Positions 49,001 through 56,812 of a DNA stretch of 64,000 nt are shown piece after piece. The DNA lies in NCBI RefSeq assembly GCF_032854445.1, contig NC_088299.1:4315001-4379000 (forward strand), read 5' to 3'. Every line of letters begins with the position of its first letter. The stretch's first letter is position 1. The notes under the pieces are model-generated. The model did not search any database, was not told the DNA's origin, and worked only from the letters and a program-made list of their open reading frames with translations. The DNA comes from Liolophura sinensis. Its lineage: Eukaryota; Mollusca; Polyplacophora; Chitonida; Chitonidae. The position numbers were made by a program, and so were the translations under genes.

Positions 49001-51462
49001 GAGCTAACAGAGAGGATGATGGTAAGGAGATAAAACATTACACATGTGTATACATGATTTTTACTAATTTTTTTTAAGTAAAAAGTAAAGTGTGGCTTAA
49101 TTGAAAGACAGCTGAGAACTGTGTCCAAATTTCTGTTTTTGTTTTTTGATTTTGTTGTTTTCTTTTCTTTTTTAAAATTTTTTTGCTTACCAAGAAATTC
49201 CACAATGAAATTAAGGTGGGTTTTGGAGAGCATAGTTTCAGATGATTTTCAAAATATTTTTAGTGCTTAAAATCGATTAAAACTTACTAGAATGATCCTA
49301 AAATAAAACTCATCAGAGATGATGGCACATCAAATAACTTATTTTCAAAATGTTTCATAGACAAGTACAGGAAATTCTTTTTTGAAAAAGAAAATGATGG
49401 GACATGACATGAGTTAGATGTAGTCCACAAAGGCATTTGTACATCAGTATCCTGATTTGATCAATGTAGTTATAAGGTACATTACCAGTATCCTGTGGAT
49501 TGAACTGTGAAGTGTGTGCATACCTTATGATGTAGAGGTGTAGCTGAAGGGCTGGAGCACAACTGACGCTGTAGCAAGTGACAGGTGAACTTTTCCACAT
49601 GTTAATAGCAAGTCCCAGCTGTTACTCAGGCCTTGCTTATAACAGCTTCACTGAAAATAATTGTGTTCTCGGTAGACTTTTAAACCATTCCAGCTTAGAT
49701 GGTTTGTATGATAATATCAAAGATCAAGCAACAGTCCAAGAACAGCTGATCCTAATTAGTTTTAAATGAGAAGCCGATTCAATTTCAGATATGAGCTTTG
49801 AAACTTTTGTCTGTCATTTGATGAATAAATATATCAGGGTGTTTTTCTGTGGGTTTTTTTCTAGTTTTATTTTTGAACCCTGGAAGGCAGTATTGTTGCA
49901 GTAATAATTGTTGGCATGAATAATATTTTGACAGGAATACTCTTTTTTTTAACCGCATGAAAATACCCATGTGTAAGTGACCTAAAATTGGCCCATGGCT
50001 AAAGTTGCGTGTTTGTCAGAATCTGGGTGTTTTGTTGATCTTAGAAAGGTGCTTTAAGGTTTGCTTGGAAGGGAGGATGATATCTTACTGGAAAAATGTA
50101 AGTTTCAGTCAGGTCAGCAGCAAAAATTTTCCTCAAAAATGACCTTTTTCAGTTTATTGTAGGTCATTTACCAGAGCAAGGAAACGGGGCTAATTGCCCC
50201 AGTGTCAGCATAATGTGACTGGGTGGGGGTGTACGGCATAAAAACTATAGCATACATACATACATGCATACATGGATGTTTATTTCAATTACAGTATTGT
50301 CATCAGAATTATGGATGACTTCATTTATTTTTTTATTTCATTGGTGTTCTACGCTGTACTCAAGAATATTCCACTTATACGACGGCGGCCAGCATTATGG
50401 TGGGAGGAAACCTGGTAGAGCCCGGTGGAAACCCATGACTATCCGCAGGTTGCTGGTAGACTTTCCCACATATGGCCGGAGAGGAAGCCAGCATGAGCTG
50501 GGCTTGAACTCATAGCGCATTGGTGAGAGGCTCCTGGATCATTACGCTGCGCTAGCGGGCCAAGCGACTGAGCCATGGAGGCCCCCAAATTTTGAATGAA
50601 ATCTCTTGGTGTAAATACAGTATATATTATTATAAACTCTTCTGCAATCTGAGTTCTTGGCACATATATTTCCATGATGAAACTTTAATAAAATTGTCTT
50701 GTAACATGTAGGCCTATCATAAGTATACATACATGTAAAAGATCTTAGAGGGTTAAACATGTAAATTTCACTTTTTTATAGTATAGTAGTATAGTTATAG
50801 TTATAGTTTCATAATTAATGGTTATAATATTTAAAGTGTTAACTTATATTAACATATAACTCAAGGGAGTGGACCTTGAGTGGAGTGGATTGAAGTGCCC
50901 CCCAATTGCCTATTATTCACTAGGATAGAGGATAAGACCTAGCCTTGGATAGGGAATTTGTAGGTTCCTTTGCTTGCACTTTTTGTGGGGCCTTGGTGAC
51001 ATTAAATGGTCATCATCACACATGAGAAAGATGGTCAGAAACTTGCCACATGGTTGTGGTTTAATTCTGGGCATTCCAGTTTCCTCCAAACATAAAACTG
51101 GCTGCCATCATGCATGTTCTGGAGACAATAGTGAGCTATAAGATTTCAAAAAAGTAATGTTCGTTTTAATGATTTATTTCATTTTATTTTGACGATTTAT
51201 TCATCTTTTGTTGTAGAAAACTTTAATTCCAGTTTCAGAAGTGTGTAGAGTGAAAAGTTTTTGATGGTTTTAAGGAATTATGTTGTTCTCATCGGCAGGT
51301 GTTCTGCTGGCCGTTCTGTACGAGGTGGCAGAGCCAAGCAATAAGACACATCTTCTGGTCCTGAATGCGGAGTCGATGGAGGAAATTGGGCGTGTCCAGT
51401 TTGATGTTCATGTCCCTCGAGACATTCACGGGGTGTTCATCAATGATAAACCTTCAGACTGA
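31055..51462 (+). CDS. Carotenoid oxygenase A, RPE65/BCO family (complete, 11 exons, 511 aa)
   Basis: Fe(II)-dependent enzyme family that cleaves carotenoids (BCO1/BCO2) or isomerises retinyl esters (RPE65). Exons: 31055-31115, 33900-34158, 36018-36159, 37895-38033, 39900-40111, 41315-41426, 43697-43842, 45191-45290, 48034-48122, 48910-49021, 51299-51462. The sum is exactly 512 codons with stop. Four iron-ligand histidines are visible: ATAH (169), YMHSFG (227), [11 protein letters not shown] (300/301) and HGVF (501). [19 protein letters not shown] and [15 protein letters not shown] (exon 2, with the conserved Cys), ELPQINY, and [11 protein letters not shown] are family marks. Residues before GTIP number only about 20, fewer than in vertebrate members. 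[12 protein letters not shown] resembles RPE65 while exon 2 resembles BCO2, so substrate cannot be assigned. Poly(A) signals AATAAA lie at 51491 and 51585. Intron 9 ends in a tandem array of acceptor-like units. A paralogue starts at 54719. Confidence 0.94.
32004..32272 (+). mobile_element. SINE family R1, full-length, with perfect 12-bp target duplication
   Basis: tRNA-like head GGGGCCTCCGTGGCTCAG with box A-like TGGCTCAGTCGGTTAGCGC and box B-like AGTTCAAGTCC, a body with CCTGCGGATGGTCGTGGG, a 3' part TATAAGTGAAATATTCTTGA, and an A tail. Duplication AAGAAGCATTTT at 31992-32003 and 32273-32284. It lies in intron 1 of oxygenase A. Confidence 0.92.
32525..32660 (-). mobile_element. SINE family R1, 3' fragment, degenerate
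   Basis: TATTTATTTGCTTGATGTTT, then ATTTGTATGACGGCGGCAAA and CATTATAGTGG; the rest is lost. Confidence 0.6.
33190..33432 (-). mobile_element. SINE family R1, near full-length, antisense
   Basis: Reads from an ATTTATTT tail complement through TTCACTTATACGATGGCGGC to the tRNA-like head complement ending AACTGAGCCATGGAGGCC. It lies in intron 1 of oxygenase A. Confidence 0.88.
34464..34632. mobile_element. MITE-like family M1
   Basis: ATTCCTCAACCTTTTCGCAT at the left, a decayed right end GGAAAAGGGTCGAAGAATTA, interior CAACTTTCAGTGCAATTTAT. It lies in intron 2 of oxygenase A. Confidence 0.75.
34876..35188. repeat. 160-bp direct tandem duplication
   Basis: 34876-35035 and 35036-35188 are nearly identical, both starting ACTGAAAGTAATGTTTTATT and ending GCGCCTGGTTTCATGAA. 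It lies in intron 2 of oxygenase A and has no coding signal. Confidence 0.9.
36269..37303. mobile_element. 1,035-bp non-autonomous DNA transposon, 18-bp inverted ends, 5-bp target duplication
   Basis: Ends are CAGGCAGCGAAATTTGGC (36269-36286) and its exact complement (37286-37303), flanked by AGTAG at 36264-36268 and 37304-37308. Subterminal ATCGGTTACG / AACCGAT words recur in both orientations. A (TA)n run lies near 36752-36780. The internal open frame at 36358-36699 does not resemble a transposase. It lies in intron 3 of oxygenase A. Confidence 0.88.
37485..37880 (+). repeat. Dispersed repeat R2, interrupted
   Basis: GTCAGTTACTTGCCAAAGTT, GTGGTTTACCTTGGGTACTT and a late AAAACAGCAATCAGATAAAT end, with about 140 bp of other sequence between. 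It ends just before exon 4 of oxygenase A. Confidence 0.5.
38110..38270. mobile_element. MITE-like family M2, partial
   Basis: Left end CTGTAAATGACCTAAAATCC followed by CACCCAAACAGTGG; a later TAGGACCTAATCCTACTTTC has no clear right end. It lies in intron 4 of oxygenase A. Confidence 0.45.
39240..39512 (-). mobile_element. SINE family R1, diverged, antisense
   Basis: Same order of parts as the intact copies but with many substitutions, for example CAATTATACAACAGTGACC in the 3' domain. It lies in intron 4 of oxygenase A. Confidence 0.8.
39580..39870 (+). mobile_element. SINE-like family R3, best copy
   Basis: tRNA-like head GGTGGCCTAATGGTTAGACC (box A-like) and GGGATCAAACCCCGG (box B-like), then CCAAAGACTTTAAAAATTTT, GAGAGGTTAGAGCAAGGAAA, GTGTGAGTATAATGTGACTG and CACAAGAAGACACAATAT, with an AC/AT-rich end. 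It lies in intron 4 of oxygenase A. Confidence 0.8.
40813..41095. repeat. 22-bp satellite, about 13 units
   Basis: Unit close to CCAGATCTGATGATAATTCT plus GT, with a BglII-type AGATCT core in almost every unit. It lies in intron 5 of oxygenase A, about 220 bp before exon 6. Confidence 0.9.
41656..41803 (-). mobile_element. SINE family R1, 3' half, antisense
   Basis: The 3' domain and part of the body, up to CATCCGCAGGTTGCTGGCAG, are present; the tRNA-like head is missing. It lies in intron 6 of oxygenase A. Confidence 0.8.
43108..43230. repeat. Three direct copies of a ~41-bp unit
   Basis: Each copy has TTTTACAGGCATATAGATGC followed by ACGATTTCAGATCTTCATGC, the third slightly diverged. It lies in intron 6 of oxygenase A. 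Confidence 0.85.
43305..43405 (+). mobile_element. SINE family R1, 3' fragment
   Basis: From CACCCACCATAATGCTGGC through TATAAGCGAAATATTCTTGA to AATAAATAA. It lies in intron 6 of oxygenase A. Confidence 0.75.
44445..44570 (+). mobile_element. SINE family R1, 3' half
   Basis: Begins CATACGTGGGAAGGTCTG and ends in the AGTATAAGTGAAATATTC domain plus an AATAAATC tail. It lies in intron 7 of oxygenase A. Confidence 0.78.
45610..45978 (-). mobile_element. SINE-like family R4, near full-length, antisense
   Basis: Read on the minus strand the head is GGCCCGGATAGCACAGTTGG followed by TAGAGCG (box A-like) and GGATCAATCC (box B-like). The body contains CTTACTTGCCTTCGGTAAG-type sequence; the end is GACGTTAAACCCCAAGCACT with CACT repeats. 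It lies in intron 8 of oxygenase A. Confidence 0.8.
47390..47622 (-). mobile_element. SINE family R1, diverged, antisense
   Basis: Tail complement TTTATTTATTCATTTGATT, TTCACTTATACGATGATGG, and a head complement ending AGGTCATGGAGACCCC. It lies in intron 8 of oxygenase A. Confidence 0.78.
48548..48909 (+). repeat. Tandem array of 3' splice-site-like units before exon 10 of oxygenase A
   Basis: Units of about 24-27 bp carry a pyrimidine tract plus CAG followed by CTG or CTA (typical unit GTCTTTCAGCTGTATTGTGT). There are 15 counting the real acceptor at 48908-48909, and one has lost its AG (TTTTTCAA near 48729). Units share both the acceptor and the first exon bases CTG. The stretch 48538-49021 is open in the frame of exon 10. 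Exon starts at 48607, 48631, 48781 and 48883 would be in phase with exon 9; the others would shift frame. A splicing effect is inference. Confidence 0.9.
49972..50173. mobile_element. MITE-like family M2, best copy
   Basis: Left end GTAAGTGACCTAAAATTGGC; right end TTGTAGGTCATTTACC, its inverted partner. About 200 bp, non-coding. Related left ends occur near 3250, 38113 and 42258. It lies in intron 10 of oxygenase A. Confidence 0.6.
50173..50275 (+). mobile_element. SINE-like family R3, fragment
   Basis: AGAGCAAGGAAACGGGG, GTCAGCATAATGTGACTGGG and an ATACATACATAC end. It directly follows a MITE-like element. Confidence 0.6.
50325..50586 (-). mobile_element. SINE family R1, near full-length, antisense
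   Basis: Tail complement, TTCCACTTATACGACGGCGGC, body, and head complement ending GACTGAGCCATGGAGGCC. It lies in intron 10 of oxygenase A. Confidence 0.88.
50930..51125 (+). repeat. Dispersed repeat R2, partial
   Basis: TTGGATAGGGAATTTGTAGG, GTCAGAAACTTGCCACATGG and GGGCATTCCAGTTTCCTCC. It lies in intron 10 of oxygenase A. Confidence 0.5.
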
Positions 51463-53174
51463 GCTAGTCAAGAAAGAAAATAATTTCCAAAATAAATGTA
51501 CATCTCTAGCCAGAACCAAAGAAGGTGAAACTGCATTTAGAAATTCTAGAGTTTTATTCAATGTCGCTTGTAACATTACCATAAAATAAAATGAATTATT
51601 TGTTAAACATGCACAATTGGAAGCAATGATAACAAGTACTGTATTTCACCGGAAGTTAAGGTGTTGTCAGATGCCCCATTTTGCTCCAGTTTGATTGGTT
51701 CATCCATCTTACAGCACCACTTAATATTTTCCTTTTTGTGAAGTTTGATTAATTTTTTATTGGAAAAACTCAAGTGTTGGCATGAGAAGCACCATTTTAA
51801 AGCCTCTATGTCATTCTGAAAGCGCATTTTAGAAGCTTTTAGAACTTTAAGTGAAATATAGTATCGCCCTTGATGGGATATGTGTGATGAACTTGGTTAC
51901 CATTCTGTCCAACTGATTTAGCAACATTTTTGTGAGGTAAGAAGAACTTTTTTTTAAATAAATAACATCACATTGCATGTGCTATCTGCATGTTTGCTAC
52001 CTTCAATTTGATCAGCTTATTCCCTATATTATTACAGTTTTGCTTTAGATTAGTTTGCCCTGAAAATCTTTTCAGTTTCAAGTAAAATAGTTTTTCAATT
52101 TTGAGTGTATATCAGGAATGGGTATTGTTTGTTCACGCTACTTTTTTATATAGATTCACAAAATTACAAGATTTTTGTGTAGTTGGGCCTAGAGAAGCCT
52201 TGGAATTAAGAACCAGCTTTGCACACGGACTGGGGACTATTCTCTAAATTGACCTATGGACCCCACCTGAGGTACATGTATGTGCAGGCCTATATAGTTA
52301 GCTAGACGTTCCTTAGAGAAGTTTCTTTCTAATGTCTTTGAAATTGCAGGATTCACTTCTGTGTATATGTGAAGTATCAGCTCATTTATAGTTTACTTTA
52401 TATATTTATTACAAATAGCCTGGAAAGTGTGTATTTTGGGCCTGGGAAAAGCCTGGAAATTGGAAATCAGTGTACGAAACCTTAATGTAACCGAACAGCT
52501 AAATTATTCAGTGGATACTTTTACCAAGATGCTTGGCTAGTGTCATTCTTGTCAAACCTTTCTGTTGTTATGTAATCAGCTTTCAGTATATACTTTGTAG
52601 TACTATGTGCATGTTTTTTTTTTGTTCATAATCTGGATTACTTAAGCATTATGGCATGTCACTTTACAATGGATTTGCATGGACGATGGTTGTACCTGGT
52701 GCGTATTATTCATTTCAGTGCTGATATATTGTATAAACTAAAAAGGATACAAAAACAGAATGGAGTTTAATGTGGTCTTCATAGCTAGATCAGATTTATA
52801 GTAGGGAAAACATGGCTTAAACGCCTTGAAAACACATAATGTAGATGTTGTTAAAACTTAATTACGTTATTCAAGCGAAACGAACTATGGAGACAAACAT
52901 AACAATTGTGAGTGGTAAAAATGTATCCTGGTGAGGGCAATACATGTGTCACTTTAATGACACCTTTCAGTTCCAGTGTTAGTCAATCAATTACACGTTT
53001 TCATGGAGTGTGTCGGGGATATCTAACAAACCTCCTGTCTTAAAGCAGCAATGGGTGTCAGATTCGAAAGTGAGGTCACAATGCTCTTGCAGGACAACCA
53101 AGTAGATTGCTTCATCTGCCCTTGTCATTTGTAACTTCATGATTGGTGTAGATTGTCGCTTACGGGTATCTGCT

Positions 53175-53395
53175 ATCAAGCTGGGCCACGGGGCCTAAAC
53201 CTTGGCGAATGAATTAGCGTGCTCGAATCCAGCTAGCGCTCTTCCGACTGTAACTCCGAGTCAAGAGTTTTGTCAAGTTTCTTGCAAGGTCGGTGTACTT
53301 CCGGTTTCATCCACTCATAAACTTGACTGCCGCCATTTAAGTGAAAAATTTTTGATCACGGCGTCAAAGACCAGTCAATCAATCAATCTAATGCT
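53175..53395 (+). repeat. SINE/R2-type composite repeat
   Basis: Head-like TGGGCCACGGGGCCTAAACC, GGTTTCATCCACTCATAAAC, ATTTAAGTGAAAAATTTTTG and an (AATC)n end. It lies between the oxygenase genes. Confidence 0.5.
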
Positions 53396-53852
53396 ATACC
53401 GGTATATATCTAAATCTCTGATTATTAGCTTGTTAGCAGGCTTGGAGACGGAGCGTAGCCGTGCGGCCAATTGGTGGTCTTTCAATCGCGTAGACAAACG
53501 AGGTGGTGGTTAGATCGTAGTATCTGGCAAGGAATCGCAGCCTCTTGCCTCCAGTTTATTTTGGCAACACGCCACAGACACTACTCGTGTGGCTTTACAT
53601 GAAGTTCTGTTATTTTCCAAGTACACGTGGAAAAGTTGTTCATTTTTATTTCTATATGGTTTCTACCACAAATGGATCTTACCGCGGTTCACCAATCAAC
53701 CAGCCAACTGGTAAATTAAACAAGCAAGCAATAACTCAGTCAGTCAAGCAATAATACAAACATGCTTCTTCAAAATGAAAGAAATATATCAGTCTGTAGG
53801 ACGGCTATTTTACATTTACATAGACTGTTAAAGGTGCAGAGAATGACAAAGT

Positions 53853-54367
53853 TCAGATGAAAGAGTGCGAAATGTTATTCCTAAATGTGGTCTTCAATAA
53901 TTTTTCCAATTTTTCCTTATGGAGAAAAAGACACTTGAAAATAATTTTTGTATGGTGGGTATTTGGGACCAACTTTTGGTATTTATAGTCTTTGGTTAAT
54001 AATGATATAAATGAGGATTTAAGTCGGGTTTAATCAATGTTTTTGCTCTAGAATATGTTCTTTTCAACTAACAAATGTATTAAACCTCAATTTGGATCAT
54101 ATTTATATTTTCAATATGTTCATAAATATTATCATAATTTAGGTTAAATGCATATGTTTCGATATAAACAAATTTACATTCAAATAAATTTATTAGACAA
54201 GAATCACATCCTTATTTAGAACAATATGCAACAACGACAAATACCAAAAGTTGGTCCCAAATACAAACCATTCAAAACTATTTTCAAATACCCTTTTCTC
54301 TTAAAAAAAATAGCAAAAAATATTAAAAATCATATTTGCAAATAAGTTTTGACGCTCTTTCATCTGA
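53853..54367. mobile_element. 515-bp foldback element
   Basis: Ends TCAGATGAAAGAG and CTCTTTCATCTGA. The arms pair along much of their length, including TTTGGGACCAACTTTTGG (53964 on) against its complement near 54243-54261. The central part is AT-rich. No clear target duplication was found. It lies about 350 bp upstream of oxygenase B. Confidence 0.8.
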
Positions 54368-54718
54368 TTTTGCCATTATTCTTATGTTTTCTTCTCCTTC
54401 AACGTTCTACCACTTATTTGAGACCCCAATAACACAATTCCGCTTGTTTGCAGAGACTAGATTGACCGGTCTTCATCAGTATCTGATGGTGTACTTTCAC
54501 GCACATAGAATGAAAAAAAATATGGTATGTTCCTTTTAAACATCAATACAGGTGTCATACCCACGTATTTTTGACGCGGCAAATGACCCGGATGTTTGAT
54601 GTAGCGTAAAAAAATATAGACTCGAACGAAGTGTTCGTTCGGCTTCAGTGAACTGCAGCGCTGAACAAGTGGGAAGGAGTATCCTTACCCTGGGAGGAGA
54701 ATACAGGGAGACCCCGAC

Positions 54719-56776
54719 ATGGAAAGCCTTTACATGACTAGCCCGGAAACTCCGGAGCTCATTCCCGGACAAATCCAAGGTAGGGAACCCCAGGTAATCC
54801 ATCGAGTAGAAACTGTGTTTAATATGTACAGTTCACTGCGGGTGAATCTCCACTGAAATGTAAGACTGTAGCTATATAGTCTTTTATGATCACGCATATG
54901 TAGATGTGGTTGATGTATAGCCTACGCTGTCGTACATCAGTAGCTTAAGCCAAGAGCTGTTTGTTTATGTGAATGGTGTTCTATGTACGGCCGGGATAAC
55001 GAGACGTCTATCTTTGTTCTGTGTACGCCCTGGAATTACGGGACGTTTACCTTAATCCCAGGTGCCCGTATACTAGAGAATATTTCATTTATACGGCGGC
55101 CGCCAGCGTTATGGTGGGAGGAAAATATAAAGTTTATAATGTTGCCAAAGGCTATATATATGTGTGTACAAATGTAACCCATATTTGCATACATTCATTC
55201 ATACATCTCTTCACCCATATTAAAGTGAAAGATTCTTCGGTACCTAACGCCTGTAAGCTTGTGTCAAATGAGAAGGTAAGAAAAACATCAGGATAAAGAC
55301 TAGAAAGGGAAAACACCTACAGTTTATTATATATGTGTTGAACATGTGTTAATAGCTGCATGTGCTGTATATTTATATATCAAATATGTATTAGACGTCA
55401 ACATAAGGTTGAACAAAATGTTAGGGGCAGCGTTAAACGGCACTCATAATCGAATAAATATGTGAGACCTTCAAACTCTTCTAGCAGAAAGCTCGTATAT
55501 ACGTCAATGTCGCAAAGATATGAATGAAATACTGCCGATGTCGTGTTAAGCCATAATCATTCATTCATTCCTATGTGCGCCAACGTAAGTAGTGTATCAG
55601 GTCAATTTCGCCGCTTATGGGGGAATACTCTTATGGGATTGGAGGGAGGGGGAGTAAATCCTGGGTTATTCTTATGGAAGAGGGAGACGAGGACGTGAGT
55701 AAACCCTGGATGGGGGCGGAGTCGGCGGAGGGGGACTAAACGGGGCGTTGTTATTGGTAGAGGGGACGAGCGATAACGTCATCATGATCCCCTCCCGACG
55801 TCATAGGACGTGGTATGACGTCATGGTGTTTCAGTGCCAACCACATCCTCGAAAGAGAATGGTCAAATCTAAGCATACAATATTCTAATCAAAGGAAAAA
55901 AAACACACACATCCTCATAGTATTATATATATAAGTCAATTATATTATGGTGAGTGGCTCGGCCGGAAGCTGACATCCTCCCACGTGCACGGTCACTTAG
56001 TTAATGTAGAAATATTGAAAATTGAAGGGATTTTTAGAGTACACTCGGTCAAACGCGGTGTTCCACACACAGCCTATAATCCGGCGTTTGGGGAGACTCC
56101 CCCAAAATAAGTTTTATTCGTTGACGCTGGTATGTCCCTGGGCCACTGAGAAATATTTAGTCAGGACGCGGCGGATCGGATAGTTCGCTGGGGCTTTCTC
56201 CTGAGCTTTCAAATGTCTTAGCTGTATACCGGGGTGGCCTTTGACTTTTCTTGCAAATACAGTGCTTCCTCCAACACGGTCTTGAAATCAGCATCTCGAT
56301 ATACACCCGAGAGGTGTACATGGTGGAGGCACTGATGAGCTTGTCGTTGATGGAGACATCCACTTGCTGCCAAGTCAGTGCGAGTGTCTCACCTTTGCCA
56401 TTCACCACTTTAACTCTCACGTACAAATACGTGTTAACCAAGTCCAAGTAAGTGTCCTGATCCCCGTTGGCGATAAAAAAAATTCTAGGGAATCACAGTT
56501 TGTGATGTTGGCACCCAACGTCCTTCTTATTTGGGGCCTCCGTGGTTCAGTCGGTTAGCGCGCTAGCGCAGCGTAATGACCCAGAAGCCTCTCACCAATG
56601 CTGTGAGTTCAAGACCAGCTCTTGCTGCCTTCCTCTTCGGCCGTACGTGGGAAGGTCTGCCAGCAACCTGCGGATGGTCGTGGGTTTCCCCCGGGCTCTA
56701 CCCGGTTTGCACCCACCATAATGCTGGCCGCCGTCGTATAAGTGAAGTATTCTTGAGTACGGCGTAAAACACCAAT

Positions 56777-56812
<36 letters not shown>

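Larger units (their letters stand above)
51463..54718. other. Intergenic region between the two oxygenase genes
   Basis: Contains the 3' UTR of oxygenase A (AATAAA at 51491-51496 and 51585-51590), AT-rich DNA with no recognisable gene, an R2-type repeat at 53175-53395, a 515-bp foldback at 53853-54367, and about 350 bp before the first ATG of oxygenase B that should hold its promoter. No TATA box was identified. Confidence 0.6.

Noticed and set aside
48538-49077. 179-codon Cys-rich open frame as an independent gene
   Set aside because: It is the acceptor-unit array plus exon 10 of oxygenase A; no start or promoter of its own.
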